A stretch of DNA of 64,000 nucleotides from Marvania coccoides (GCA_963854735.1 OY978098.1:1536001-1600000), one strand, 5' to 3'. Positions 20,866 to 32,940 are shown, counted from the first letter of the stretch. Notes: generated by a model from the letters alone, not told the origin. Translations and numbers: made by a program.

Positions 20866-21268
20866 TTCAGCAACTTTGGTATTTCTTGGGTTTGAGAGAC
20901 GGCTAACCTATATTATTGAGCTTGTACACGGGAATTTATTGGGAATTATTTTTCTTCAAACAAAAACTGGCACCCACGCCGGCATCCAAGCAAAAAAATG
21001 GGTTCGTAGATCTCAAATAATGCGTGAAATAGCTTCTTGAAAGACGCTGAGCCGAGTTGTTTTCAGCTTTTTTTTACCTTTTCTATTTTTTTTAGAAAAT
21101 CAAAAAAACACAAAAAAAACACGAACCGCATCTCCTCATTTCGTTATTTATCTAAAATATTATAAACGATCCGTCATTATAGACGAAAAAGCAGCTTGCA
21201 CGTGAACGGAAACAAACTCAAAACAAGTAGATCTCACCGTAATATTCTCACCGTGTGAGAATTAATAA
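20866..21268. other. Divergent AT-rich promoter region
   Basis: About 400 bp between the LRR gene (minus) and a small secreted-protein gene (plus), with long T and A runs near 21065-21120. No gene or recognisable site. Confidence 0.4.
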
Positions 21269-21859
21269 ATGTTCATGGCGAAGAAGCTGCTCATACTAGC
21301 GTGCTGCATCCTCGCCCTGGCGCGGACTGGGCGAGCGGCGTGCGAAGGCCTGACCTGCGACCCCTGTTCATCCTACCGCAACCCAGACGGCACCGATTTT
21401 TTCACCCCACAGGCCGTAGCTACCTGCGTCACCAGCAGCGACGGCACCGAATCCCTGCAGTGCAGCTGCGAGTCGGGAGCACCGCCTGGATACGTCCCTG
21501 GGGGCGCTGGCTCCCGCGACGCCACCGATGCTTCGCCCAGTCTCTCCCCGCCTTCATCGCCCTCAACCGCCACCCCCTCCCCAGACCCTGGGGCCATCAA
21601 TGAAGACCCTGAGGACCCTGACGCCCTGCCCGGGGGGCTCAACCCCGGCGGCGGCATCACCAGCCCCACCCAGTCTTTCGGCGTGAACAGCGCAGTGACA
21701 GGGGCCGTGTCAACGGTGAGAACAAATAAAAAAAGCAGCAAAGTTGATTTTGTTCCCTTTTGAATTGGTGATTAAACCAGCATGCTGCCCCCTTTTCGTT
21801 CAACGCAGGCTGTCCTTGGCGTGGCAGCAGCAGCGGTGGTGTTCATTCTTGCCGTATGA
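21269..21859 (+). CDS. Small secreted, probably GPI-anchored, Cys-rich protein
   Basis: Exons 21269-21715 and 21809-21859 flank a 93-nt intron; 165 aa. Seen: a signal peptide (MAKKLLILACCILALARTGRA), a compact cysteine cluster (CEGLTCDPCSSY, TCVTSS, LQCSCESG), a long Ser/Pro/Thr/Asp-rich spacer (SPSLSPPSSPSTATPSPDPG), then a C-terminal hydrophobic tail encoded only by exon 2 (AVLGVAAAAVVFILAV) right before the stop. A secretory signal plus a short hydrophobic C-terminus after small residues (SAVTGAVST) is the usual GPI-anchor layout; a single-pass membrane protein is the alternative. Ignoring the intron gives a false ending at 21763. Its function is unknown; the Pro/Ser-rich spacer suggests a cell wall or surface location. 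A second ATG at 21275 would serve equally well. Confidence 0.72.
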
Positions 21860-22139
21860 GTTGATAAACTGCCATCAATAAATTCTATTTATATATAGCT
21901 ATTTATGTATATATTGAGTACAACGGTTTTTCTATGTTTCATATTTCGTTGTGTTGAGGGTTGTTATTACCAAGTTCAGTCTTTTTTGTCTAAATTTGTA
22001 AACCAAAGGCAGTTGCAAAGTCGCTAAAGAAACAAAAAACAAAAGTAGTTAGTAGTATTTGGTAGAGACGCTGTTGTTAGTCAGTCAGCAAGCAAGTCAT
22101 TTTAATCATCCAAAGGCAGCCAGGGAGCTTCTCTCCCCC

Positions 22140-25100
22140 TCATGCCACGTCGCTTTTCGCCTTCTTCTTCCCAGCACCAGGCCGCGCAGCCTTCCCGTGC
22201 GGCACCGCTTGCGCTGTGTTGAGTTTTAAGCCGCCTGTGTTCTCCTGGTGCCCAGGGGAGTCCTCGTCCGCAGAGGCAGGGGGTTGCGACGCTGCCCCCC
22301 GCTGCGCCACAGCCTCCTCAGATTCTGTGGACCACTCCATCTCATCGCTGCTGCCACCGTCACCGCCGCCAATAGCCGCCGCCTCCTCTTCTTCGACGTC
22401 GCTGCTCGCCCCGTGGCGCAATTTCTCCTCCGCCACATCCTTGGCGCCACGGCGGGGCTGCTGCCGCACGGGGCTCTCCAGCGGCATTGCTGCGACAGCC
22501 TTGGTGGGCCGCTGCTTCCTCTGCCGCTTGGGCGCCGCCGCTCCCCCAGCGCCCCCATTCTTGGTCCTCCCAGCGGGGCGCTGCTCTACCACCTCGTCGC
22601 GGTTCTTGGTGCGCGCCTGCGCCTTTTTGAGCAGCGGCGTCCCCGGTGAGAACATTTCAGAAAACAGGTCGTCGACAATAGGGTGGAAGGTGCGCGGCAG
22701 CTCCGACTTGTCCTTCCGCTTGGAGCCGCCCACGCCCTTCATGGGCCGGAAGCACAGCCGCGGCAGCGCGATTGCGCCCGGGAATTTCTGCACCTCCCGC
22801 AGGTTGTCACCCATCGCCATTGCCTTCAGCTGCCTGGCGAGTGCCAGCGCGATGTCGCAGATCTGGTGGGCGCAGGCTGTGGCGCCCGGATCGATCTCAC
22901 CCGCGCCGCGCGCCTCCCCCAGCCCCAGAACGTCGCAGTACTTGAGCTGGCGCAGCAACTTCAAAGAGGCGCCCGCCTGGCGGGAGACCTCCGCCGCCGC
23001 TGCCGCGCTGCCCTTGCCGGCAGCAGGCAGCAGCAGCACCTCCAGCGCCATCTGCAGCGACCGTGTGAAGAACTTCGTCACCTCCTCCGTTCGGCTTGGG
23101 TGCGGTTTTCTGCCGCCACCGCCCTCTGCTGCTGCTCGAAGTGACTCGCCTTGGTCGTCAAACAGCATCTGCTCCTCATAGTCAGGGTGGTGCGCCATGA
23201 AGAACACCAGGAAGGGGAGAATGAACTCCGGCATCTGGTTTATTAGCGTCCCAGAGTCACCGGCCGCCGCCGCCTTCAGCGCCGCCCGCTCCACCGCAGC
23301 GCGCCGCTTCACCACGTAGTCGCGCAGCTTGGTGTACGCCAGCTGTACGTTGTGCTCCGTGGGGTCGGTGGAGTACAGCGCGAAGATGGCGGCCAGTTTG
23401 GCGGCGCGAGGCGGGCTGTGGCGGGGGCCCAGGTATAGCTTCACCCCTGCCTCGATTTTGCCAATCAGCGCCCCCCGCACCTCCGGGTGGGGGTCCTGGC
23501 AGCTCAGCCCCATCCCCATGTAGTCATTGCCTGTCATCTGCGCGTCGTAGACGCGGGCCAGACGGAGCAGCGCCGACGTGGCCGCCAGCCGCAGCCAAGC
23601 CGCGTCAGGCGACACCTCGCGCGTCCTCGCCTCCAGGTCTTTGCGCTGCTGCTCGCTAAACTCGTTCTTATAGTACTTGCCATCGGCAGTGGGAGTTTGT
23701 GCTTTGGCTGAGTGGGGCTCATCAGGGGACTTCCGCTTCAGGCTGCCGCCGCTGCCGCTGCCCGAGCGCTGCGGTTCTGCGGGGCGCTTAGTGTAGATCC
23801 ATTCCACCTTCAACAGATGCCACTTGAAATGTTTAAAGACGGGCTCCATGGGCTCCGTGTCGGACAGCTCGCCCAAGTAAGCGATCAGCGTTTTGGCAAC
23901 CTCGATTGAGGTCTCGTCGGGCGCCGCCGCGGGGTCGTCCAGCACTAGGGCCTGTGCCAACGTTTTTAAGGCTGCGGCCTTGATCTCCACGTCGGGGCTG
24001 GGCTTGCCCCACTCCAGGCCAGTCTCCTTGGACGCAGGCGTGAGGGGACGGCCGCTGCACGCGTCAGAACGGGAAAATGCGTTGTTAGAAGGGGGAGAGT
24101 GTAAGGTGGATAGAGTGCTTGTAAAAATAGGTAAAGAGACAATATGACAGTGTAAAAAAATAAAGAAATAAAGAGGCTTTATAAAAAACATTCAAAGTTT
24201 CGAGTTTCGGGTTCTTTCTCACCTGGACATGTCTTCCTCGTGAATTTTGTTAACCACGCAGTCAAAAAGGTCCAGCGCAAACTCCGACAGCAGCGCAGGC
24301 ACGCAGCGCATGGCCGTGGACACTGCCTTGAGCGCCGCCAGCGTCCGGCTGTGGCTGGCGTACGTGGAACGCTGCCCCAGGGTCTCCAGCAGCTTTGAGC
24401 ACACCCCACGCAGCACAGGGGTTGCTGCCTCCACCCCAAGCACGCGCGACAGCGCCCTGGCCGCCGCTTTGGCCCCCGTGGGGCTGCCAGTGAGGCAAAC
24501 ATCCTGCAGACGGGCCTGCATCGCCAGGGAGGCCTCCTGCCCCGCCGCCGCCATGTGCGCTCCCGCGCCCGCGAGCACTCGCGCTGCGAGCTCCGCCGTC
24601 ATCGCGTCGTCCGCTTCCAGCAGCGACTCCAGCGAGGGCAGCAGGCCGGAGAACATCTGAGGGGCGGCAGCAGCAACGTCAACCACGAAGGTTTGGGCGT
24701 CGTGGCTGTCTGCGGCGGCCTCGATGGCCGCAGCGAGCGTCTCGGGGGATACCACGGTGGGGCTGAGGCGGTGCCCCAGCGCGGCAGCGACCTCGGCAGC
24801 AGGGCCCCGCCCAGAGACGCGAGACTGGACCTCCTTGGCCGCTGCGACGGCTGCAGACAGCGGGGTGCCGTGCGCCGCCAGCGTCGCCAGCCCGTTGAAG
24901 ATGTGGTTGTCCTTCATGGCCCACAGCTTCTGCAGCCCCTCTTCAGCACGCGACAGATCGGGCAGCGCCGCCGCCAGCGCCGCCAGTCGCGTCTCCAGCT
25001 GCTCCGCTGCGGTGGGCTGCGTGGGGCACGCACCCTGGGCGGCAGAAGATGCCGAGGGCCCGCCGCCGCCGCCGCCCAGGCTGAGCCTGCGCTCCCCTCC

Positions 25101-26869
25101 CGCTGCCCGCTCCTCTCGCACGGCGTCCCGCAGCCGCAGCAGCTCCTGCACCTGGCGCTGCAGCTCCATCTTGCCGCGTAGCACCGCGGAGAGCGTGGTT
25201 TTCGCGTTGGGCCCGCCCGTGCGCCACGCATAGGCCCACCATTCTGCCGCTCCAGCCGGCGACAGCTTCGACGACAGCAGGCCTCCTCGAAACAGCTCGT
25301 CCGTGATGTACGCCGCCAGCTCCACGTCGCGCGTCAGCGTCAGAGCGCACAGACCCATCGCCAGGTCCACGGTGAGCCCCTTTCGCCCGCTGGGCCCGCT
25401 GCCGTCCTCCCCCCTCAGCGTCCACACTTTGATCAACTTGGCCACCGCTTTGGCGACGTCTTTGCGCACCTGCAGCCGCTTGTCCCTGAACCGCAACACC
25501 AGCGACTTCATCTCGTCGCTGTGCACTGCCCCAGGGTGGTCTTGCGCGATGGCACACAGCGCCTCAGCGGCGGCGGAGCGCAGCCGCTCGTCGGGGTCAT
25601 GTAGCCGCAGCCCCACCGCCTTGGCCACGCTGGATCGCAGCGCCTCATCCGCGGTGAACGCATCCACCAGGCTCTTTGCGTGGGCCAGCACCCGCAGTCT
25701 CACGTCGGGGCTGCGGTCGTTCAGGCGGCGCAGCACCGCGTCGCTGAGGCCTGGGCAGTCGGCGAGGATGGCGTGCGCGCCCGGGTGCGACAGCAGCTTG
25801 CAGATGAGGTCCACAGCCTCACGGCGCCGGTCCTCAGCCTCGACCTGCAGGCTCGGCTGCAGGTGGGGTAGCACGGGCAGCATGATCTGCGGCACGGCGC
25901 GGTACAGCTGCAGCACCAGGTCGCTGCTGCTGCCCGCCAGCTCCGAGTCGGTGCGCTCCCCCTCCAGCAGCCGCGTCATAAAGCGCTGGATGTGCGGCTG
26001 CAGCGTGGGCTGGCACCGCCGCAGCAGCTGTTGCGCGAGGTGGTGGGCCGCGGGGTTGGGGGTCTCGCCGTCCCCCGACGGCAGCAGCGGGCCCAGTATG
26101 CAGTCCAGCAGCTGCTGCGGCACGTCGTCACCCTCATCCAACATTGCCGCCAGCACCACCAGCGCGGGTTTTCCCACCTGGTCTTTGTTGTCCGCGTTGA
26201 TGACCTCAAACACGGTGCTGAAGAGCTCCAGCTGCAGCGCGTCTGCGGCATCCAGGTCCAGCATGAGCAGTGTGCATTTCAGCACGGCGGCGGTCTGCAG
26301 CAGCGACAGGCACAGCCCGTAATGCGGTGCCGCGGGGTCCTCCAGCTGCCTGAACGCGGCGATCAGCAGCCGCATCACCGAGTCCAGCCCAGCGTCGGAG
26401 AAGGGGTTGTCAGGGGCATGCTGCTTAAGGGCGGCGAGAATGCACGCAGTGGTGTACAGGCGGACGTCCTGCGCGCAGTCCAAGGGGGTTGTTGAGAAAT
26501 AAATTGGGTGTAATGAGACTAATATAGCAAGGTATTAACGCCGAACAGCGGGCCTACCCTGTCTTTGTGTTTTAAAAGATCGGCCTTGCCCAGAGCCTTG
26601 CACAGGTCGCCGCTGGCGAGTTTGATCTCTACAGCCTGTTGCGATGCGCCATCTAAAATTCTTGCGGCCGCCTGCATCCCCCAAAACAGCGGCAGAGGTG
26701 AACTTTTGATCGCATTTTTTTGATTAATTTCCCCACGCCAACTCACCTTCAACAACTTCAGGGTGGGCTCCTTGCTTTTGGGGTGAAGGCTGAGGAGCTG
26801 CTTCCCAACCTTGATCAGCTCGTCCTCAGCATCGTCCGGCTGGGCAGCCATTTTCCTCTTTGGAGCCAT
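22140..26869 (-). CDS. PDS5: Sister chromatid cohesion protein PDS5
   Basis: Four exons: 26869-26747, 26671-26558, 26468-24223 and 24054-22140; introns of 75, 89 and 168 nt; 1465 aa. PDS5 binds cohesin on chromosomes and controls its loading, release and acetylation. The N-terminus is MAPKRKM followed by helices; the exon 2-3 join recreates LLKHKDR/DVRLYTTACILAALKQHAPDNP, the best-conserved PDS5 signature. Many HEAT-type helical pairs follow (DVRLRVLAHAKSLVDAF, RLRSAAAEALCAIAQDHPG, LQVRKDVAKAVAKLIKVW). The last 250 residues are disordered, rich in K, R, E and S (APKRQRKQRPTK), as in plant and fungal relatives. Length is in the normal range (1200-1600 aa). It diverges from SPT5 with only 295 bp between the two ATGs. 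Confidence 0.88.
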
Positions 26870-27164
26870 CGTGTTTGTCCCTTGACGCCGCTCACAGCCA
26901 AACAAGCGAATGCATTGGGGATTCAGTGACGTATGAAAAAAATCCCACAAAAATTGCTCTGTGGAATTGGGAGAACATCGATGTTTATATTTCAAAAAAT
27001 AAAATATGGGTTTTGGCGCGCAGCGCCAAGCTCCTGCACTGTGCTTTTTTTCATTAATTACAGAGCTCAGCGCTGCATAATTTAAATTAGACAAAGCCCA
27101 TCGTGAAGGGTGAGGCGTGATTAACGTTGCAACAGGCTTTCAATCACATATTTCGTTTGCAAAC
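26870..27164. promoter_or_regulatory. Shared divergent 5' region of PDS5 and SPT5
   Basis: 295 bp separate the two start codons, so both transcripts must start here or overlap. It is AT-rich and holds no coding exon that I recognise. A shared bidirectional promoter is inference. Confidence 0.45.
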
Positions 27165-30100
27165 ATGGCCGAAGAGGACGAGCGATTGTTCGACGATGAA
27201 AACAAAGACGAGGATTATGGCGAGCATGTGGAAAAAGAGGTGAGATATTTTCTGCTGTTTGCACGCTGCCTGGGTGATGATCAATTTTCATCTTTGCGTG
27301 TTCTCTTTACAGGCCAACTCCCTGGAGGACGAATTGTCCGAGGGCGACGCGGAAGAGGCGACCACATCTCGGAAAAAACCGGCGTTCAAGGCAGCCAAGC
27401 CGAAAAAGAAGAAGCGAAGCGCATTCATTGACGATGCTGCAGAGGAGCAAGAGGTCGGTTTATCGCTGTTTTTCTCGCATTTTTCGCACCCCAATCTGCG
27501 CGTACTAACCCTCTCTCCCCTCGAAACCACAGGACGACGGCCGCAAGCTGAAGCGCAGTCGGTTTATCGACGACATTGCCGAGGTGGAAGACGACGATGA
27601 CGAGGACGAGGAGGAGGAGCACGAAGAGATGGGGGACCTCATCGACGAGGGCCAGGAGGCGGTGGACCACGCGGAGGTGCGCCGCGCCATCCGGGAGGCT
27701 GAAATCAAGGCTGCCCAGGACGATGAGATCAACCCTGAGGAGCTGCACCGCTACCTGGAGGAGCGGTTCGGGCGGGATCGGGTGGCCGCCTACGAGACCG
27801 CGGCAGACGAGGGCGAGGCGGGCGGGGCGGTGACCCAGCAGGCGTTGATGCCCACCTTCAAGGACCCCAAGCTGTGGGTGATTCGCTGCGTGGACGGCGC
27901 CGAGCGGGGGCTGGTGGCCAGCCTCCTGCAAAAGTGCTACGACTACGCCAACAAGGGGCAGCCGCTGCTCATCAAGTCCGCCTTCGCCAAGGACAACTTG
28001 AAGGGCTACATCTACGTGGAGGCGCACAAAGACGCCCACGTGAGGGAGGCATTGAAGGGCCTGCGCGGCGTGTTCGCCAGCAAGCCCCCCAAGCTGGTGC
28101 CGCTCACCGAGATGGTGGCGGCCATCTCGCTGCCGCGGGAGGTGGGCAAATCCGTGCAGCCCGGCGCCTGGGTGCGCCCCAGGACGGGGGTGTATAAGGG
28201 CGACCTGGCGAGGGTAGTGTCGGTGGATGTGAACGCTGGGCGGGCCACCATCAAGATGGTGCCACGGCTGGACTACGCCAACATCGCGGCGCGGCGCGCG
28301 GAGGGCCGTCGCGGCTTCGACAAGGCTCCGAAAGTACGGCCAGTGGCCAAAGCCTTCAACCCCGACGAGGCCAAAGGCCACAATCTGGACGTGATGCAGC
28401 AGCGGGACCGCGCCACGGGCGACCTCGTGCACATTCTCAACGGCTCGCAGCGCTTCTCCCGCGGGTACCTCGTCAAGACGGTGGCCACAAAGGGGCTGAG
28501 CGTGGAAGAGAGCCTGCCGCCGCTGGACGAGCTGCAGCGCTTCAACGCGGCGCAGACCGACGTGGACGGCGCGGGAACGTCAGCTGGCGAGGACCTCACC
28601 GCCCTGGCCGCTGATCTGGGTGTGGAGGGAGCGGCGGCGCTGGAGGCGGCGGCCAAGGCCAAGTTTGCCAAGGGAGACCGCGTGGTGGTGACTGAGGGTG
28701 ATTTGAAGGACATCAAGGGTCGGGTTGAGCACGTGACTGACGACGGGCAGGTCATGGTGCGCCCCACCGACGACATGCTGGCTGGTTTTCAGGACGCCAT
28801 CGGCTTTGCCCCGCGGGAGGTGGCCAAGTTCTTTGACAGCGGCGACCTGGTGCGCGTGGTGCACGGCAGCCACACCGGGGAGACGGGCATGGTGGTGAAG
28901 ATGGACGGTGGGGTGTGCCACGTGCTGACGGACGCCACTCACCAACAAATCAAGGTGTTCGCTCGTGACCTGACCGACGCGGTGCTGGCCACCACCACTG
29001 CGGACACGTTGGGCGACTACGAGCTGTTTGACCTGGTGGTGCTGGACGCGCAGACGGTGGGTGTGATTGTGGGGGTGGAGAAGGAGAGCGCGAGGGTGCT
29101 GACCAACGGGGGAGACCCAGGCAAGCCCGACATCAGGGTGTGCGGCCTGCCAGACATGAAGCGCAAGATAAACAACCGGCGCGCCAGCGCCCAGGATGGA
29201 AGTGAGTCTTTTCAGAGGTGTTTTTGCTGTGTTGTTTGGAGGGGGTTTATTTGCTCCCTTGTTTAAACGTGGTGGTTTCGTTCATTCTTTCGGGGAAGAA
29301 TTTATGTGTCCCGTCCCTCTTTTCATTTGTGTCACCCCCTCACTCGCACTCTCCTTCTTTGACATAATCCATTCGCAGCCCGCAACGAGGTGTCTGTCAA
29401 CGACATCGTGGAGGTGATGACTGGGCCGCTCAAGGGCCGCTCAGGCACAGTCAAGCACATCATGCGCGGGTTCCTGTTCATCCAGTCCAGAGAACTGCAG
29501 GAGCACGGCGGGTTCACGTGCGTCCAGGCGCGGCACTGCCGCGTGCGCGGCGGCGTGCGGCAGCCAACGGCGGGAGGCTTTGCGGGCGCGCTGGCCACAC
29601 CAGCGCGGTCTCTGGCCACCCCCAACCCATACGCCGCTGGTGGCGACGTGATGGCATCCCCCGCACACTACTCGTCGGGCGGTGGCGGCGGCGGCCGGCC
29701 TGGCCCCGGCGGCGGTCCTGCCGGCGGCAGTTACGCTGGGCGGCAAAGCACGCAGCAGGACCGCCTGCTGGAGGGCAAGATCGTCAACATCAAGAAGGGG
29801 CCCTACCGCGGGATGCGCGGCACCGTGAAGAGCGCCAACGCCACGCATCTGCGCGTGGAATTGGAGGCCCAGATGAAGACTGTCACCGTAGACCGCTCCC
29901 ATCTGGCGATCCAAGACGGCGGCGTGCCAGCCATGCGCAGCGGTATGGGCATGGGGATGGGCATGGGGATGGGCATGGGCGCGCCGCCCTATGGGCTGCC
30001 TTCTGCCGCCCCCGGGGGTCGCACCCCCGCCCACTACTCATCTGGGGCCACTGCCACCCCCGCGCACTACTCCTCCATGCCCACCGCCACCCCCATGCAC

Positions 30101-30691
30101 CCCTCCATGACCCCCATACGCGACTCGGTCACAAAAACGCCGGCCTACGACCCTGCGTGGATGTCAACTCCCGCACATTCGGGCTTCGGCGGCGCAGATG
30201 ACACCGCCTCGCTGGGCAGCGGGATCCCGGGCTACGGGATGCCTGGCTCCTCGGGGATGTCTGTCCCAGGTTATGGCACTGCTTTGCCTGGGTACGGCGC
30301 GCCCACCCCTTCGGTGCCAACGCCGGCCACCATCTCTGGGCCGGTGCCTGGCTCCACAGCGCAGGACTGGGTGGGGCTGGAGGTGGAGCTGCCGGAGGGG
30401 GAGCACGCGGCGGTGCGCAGCGTGGGGAAGGACGGGGAGGCTTCGGTGCAGGTGGGGAGGGAGGAGGGCGGCGGGCGGTGGGTTTTCTCCGACGGCAGCG
30501 TGCGCAGCGCGCGCGTGGCTGAGCTGAAGCTGGTGACCGCGGACAAAGGCGACAGGGTGCGGGTGCTGGCGGGCGCCAGCCGTGGCACGGAGTCCAGCAT
30601 CATGTACATCAACAACCGAGAGGCGTTCATGACGGCTGGCAATAAAGTGATGCAGGTGCCGCTGGACACCTGCGGCAAGCTGGCTGGCTAG
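27165..30691 (+). CDS. SPT5: Transcription elongation factor SPT5
   Basis: Exons 27165-27239, 27313-27453, 27533-29201 and 29379-30691; introns of 73, 79 and 177 nt; 1065 aa. SPT5 with SPT4 forms DSIF, which clamps RNA polymerase II, promotes elongation and recruits capping and termination factors. Seen in order: an acidic N-terminus (DDEDEEEEHEE), the NGN domain (about 183-275: PKLWVIRCVDGAERGLVASL), KOW motifs (SVQPGAWVRPRTGVYKGDLA, FAKGDRVVVTEGDLKDIKGR, FFDSGDLVRVVHGSHTGETG, VNDIVEVMTGPLKGRSGTV, LLEGKIVNIKKGPYRGMRGT), a C-terminal repeat region with TPAHYSSG-like and TPAYDP units that resemble phosphorylated CTR repeats, a last KOW-like fold (KGDRVRVLAGASRGTESSIM) and the stop. A Gly-Met run near 29944 is unusual. 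A TGTAA polyadenylation signal lies at 30741. Confidence 0.93.
29944..29981 (+). repeat. In-frame ATGGG(C/G) microsatellite coding for a Gly-Met run
   Basis: Six-base units of ATGGGC/ATGGGG give alternating M and G inside the SPT5 linker between a KOW motif and the CTR. Such a tract is expected to vary in length between strains. Confidence 0.6.
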
Positions 30692-30740
30692 GGCGGTGTG
30701 ATGAAATATACCAGGGGTGCTGTTCACAGTTAAAAGGTTT

Positions 30741-30745
30741 TGTAA
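30741..30745 (+). terminator. TGTAA polyadenylation signal of SPT5
   Basis: TGTAA, the standard polyadenylation signal of green algae, lies 50 nt after the SPT5 stop, in the convergent gap before the next minus-strand gene. Confidence 0.5.
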
Positions 30746-30879
30746 AATGTGGCTGACGAGGAGAAATATGAAATCATTCGAGCGGGCGTAAAAATATACC
30801 ACCAGATAAAAGGGAGAAGGAAAAAAAGGGGAAGCCAATCATTTGTTACGTTCAAAATTCGAGGATCGTTGCATCGCAA

Positions 30880-31413
30880 TCACGCCGCCTTGGGCTGCGC
30901 GCTCTTCGTCCTCCGCTCCTTCTTCTTCGCCATCTTTGCCGCCTTCTTCTCCATCACCCGCCACGCCTTGACTGCCTTCTTCGCCGCCTTCTTTTGCTGC
31001 TTGCGCTCCTTCTCGCTGATCTCCGGCTCGTCCTCCTTCATTTCCCGCGGCTTCTTTGCCACGCCCAGCAATTGAATGGACGCCGTCCGCTTCTTCCCCT
31101 CCAGCTCCAAAATCCGCACGCCCATGCACTTGACGGCCCACGGCTCGCCAGCTGCAGAGTCAACGGTGGGTCTGTGGCTAAAGTGCGCTCGCAGCGAGGC
31201 CTTGAGCTGGGTGCGAGACATCGAATTGGTGAGCTTGAGAGCGACGGTGGTGGGGAACTCCAAAGAAATAAGGTCCTCCTTCCTCTTCTTCAGCTTCTCC
31301 TCCATCTTGCACGTCTTGAACTCGGCCACCACCACGTCGTCCTCCTTGGGGTTGCGCAGCAGGTCGCCGTCTTCGAACTTGAAGGCCTTCTTCAAATCAT
31401 CCCCAGAAAACAT
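30880..31413 (-). CDS. Uncharacterised protein, paralogue A of a tandem pair
   Basis: Single exon, 177 aa, starting MFSGDDLKKAFKFEDGDLLR. It aligns with the next gene: KAFKFEDG / QAFHFENS, EFPTTVALKL / EFPTTVALEL, AHFSHRPTVDSAAGEP / AHFAATLTVHSAYGSP, and LGVAKKPRE / LGVAKRRRD. The shared part (about residues 1-125) looks like a small alpha-beta domain. The tail (126-177) is almost all K, R, A, E and M (KQQKKAAKKAVKAWRVMEKK), so probably a basic helix suited to binding nucleic acid or the nucleolus. No family I recognise. It converges with SPT5 (188 bp) and lies 222 bp downstream of its paralogue, consistent with a local tandem duplication. It lacks the zinc-binding hairpin of paralogue B. Confidence 0.7.
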   Translation of the reverse strand: MFSGDDLKKAFKFEDGDLLRNPKEDDVVVAEFKTCKMEEKLKKRKEDLISLEFPTTVALKLTNSMSRTQLKASLRAHFSHRPTVDSAAGEPWAVKCMGVRILELEGKKRTASIQLLGVAKKPREMKEDEPEISEKERKQQKKAAKKAVKAWRVMEKKAAKMAKKKERRTKSAQPKAA

Positions 31414-31502
31414 TTTTATTTAATTTTTTGGAGGGTGTCAACGGGTGCGGATGGTCATTTGAAGAAAATTGAATATCGAGCTATCGCTTAAAAACGCTGT
31501 CC

Positions 31503-31527
31503 TTTTTTTTTTTTTTTTTTTTTTTTT
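31503..31527. repeat. Poly-T tract
   Basis: A run of about 25 T between the two paralogues. On the minus strand it is a poly-A run just upstream of the start of paralogue A, and could be a retroposition scar or simple slippage. Confidence 0.6.
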
Positions 31528-31635
31528 GCGTATTTTTGGCGCGTTGACTTGAGGATTACGCACAAAAAGTTACATGCAGTCTGGATAGTTTCGTTCGTTC
31601 AACCGCGTCATGCATTATGATCACGCCCACATATA

Positions 31636-32447
31636 TCAAACTTCGCTTGCTCCGTGCCCCTTGCCACATGCCCCCGCTTTCTTCACCGCCGGCTGTTTCT
31701 TTGCACCCGCCTCCTTCTCCTCCGCTGCTGAATTCTTCTTCTGATGCTGCTTCCTCGCCGATTCCACCGCGCATGTCGCGTGCGCCCACCCTCCGACCTT
31801 CTTGCTGCCGCCCCGCTCGTCCCTGGCTATTTTCACACCAGGGTCGATTGTCTCCCCGCACAGCGCGCACTTGGACGTCGCAAAGCGAGACTTGATGACC
31901 CGCTGTCCGCCCAGCCACTGTTTGATGTCCTCCTCCGAGGCCTCCCCCACTCCGCGCTTCTGCCGCTCCTCTGCCTTTTGCTGCGCGAGGGTAGGGACGT
32001 CGCGCCGCCGCTTCGCCACCCCCAGAAACTTGATCGTGGCGGTCTGCTCCTCCTTGTCGAGGTTGGCGAGCTTGACTTCCTTACAGCGGCAGGTGTAGGG
32101 CGATCCGTAGGCAGAATGCACTGTGAGGGTGGCTGCAAAATGCGCTTTAGTTGCAGCGGTTAGGGCCTGCTTGGAAGGGAGGGGAGCGCCAGCGAGCTCC
32201 AGGGCCACAGTAGTTGGGAACTCATACCTGTATCTATGTTGAGAGGTAACACTTTAACTAATATTGGTCGGGAAAAGTCAATTCGGCACAGTTGGCAAGC
32301 ATAAAGAACGCACAGCTCGTTCTGCTTCTTCACATCGTGCCCAACTTTGGAGGACTGAAACACGCCCAGGACTCTTCCAGCCTTGGAGCGCAGCTCGGTT
32401 GAGTTTTCAAAGTGAAAGGCTTGTTTGAAATCTGTGGGAGACGGCAT
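31636..32447 (-). CDS. Uncharacterised protein with C-terminal Cys/His zinc-binding motif, paralogue B
   Basis: Exons 32447-32314 and 32227-31636, with an 86-nt intron; 241 aa. Splicing rejoins KKQNEL/YEFPTTVALEL, matching paralogue A across the junction, which confirms the exon boundary. The N-terminal domain is shared with A. Unique to B is KCALCGETIDPGVKIAR (about residue 170) followed by GGWAHATCA: a C-x2-C plus H-x2-C arrangement like the small treble-clef or PARP-like fingers at the ends of DNA-repair and helicase proteins, though the spacing does not fit the PARP family exactly. The Lys/Ala-rich tail recalls that of A. A nuclear, nucleic-acid-related role is inferred from the basic tail and finger only. 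The intron is absent from A, so one copy gained or lost it after duplication. Confidence 0.72.
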
Positions 32448-32940
32448 TTTGGAGGCGCTTTCAACTCATAAGCAGCTCCACGTTTTTTTCGAATTTAAAT
32501 TTTCTTCAAAGACCACAAAATATGTTTAAAATGCAGGAAAATATGCTCACTCGATTTTATTCTTATGGCCACGTGGCAGGTTGTTGCGGAACGGCCAGCT
32601 CCTCGTAACCAGCTCCTCTTAACCGCCATGCATTGAAAGAGTGCATTGAAAGAGAAACTGGTCTTCCAAAGAGAGAGCAATTGCGCCAAGCTTTATCAGC
32701 AAGCTCCTCCGGCCGGCGTTGCGCCACTCAAACTACGATTCGTTCATGCGCCGCATTCGCCTACAATTTCCCATCGTGCCTTTTTGCCAGCATAGTACAA
32801 TATAAATATCAGCTGAAGGTAATGTCGTGTGTTTTCACAAAGTAAATGAAATCAAAACTATTAGTTTTCCCGACGTGCTAAAATTTGCTCACAAAAGATA
32901 TTCGTTATAACTATGTATTTGTTCATGCATGTTCATGCAT

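Noticed and set aside
27425..28432. Minus-strand open frame of 335 codons
   Set aside because: Antisense of SPT5 exon 3.
29944..29981. GM-repeat as a CRISPR-like or regulatory repeat
   Set aside because: It is a short in-frame microsatellite inside SPT5.
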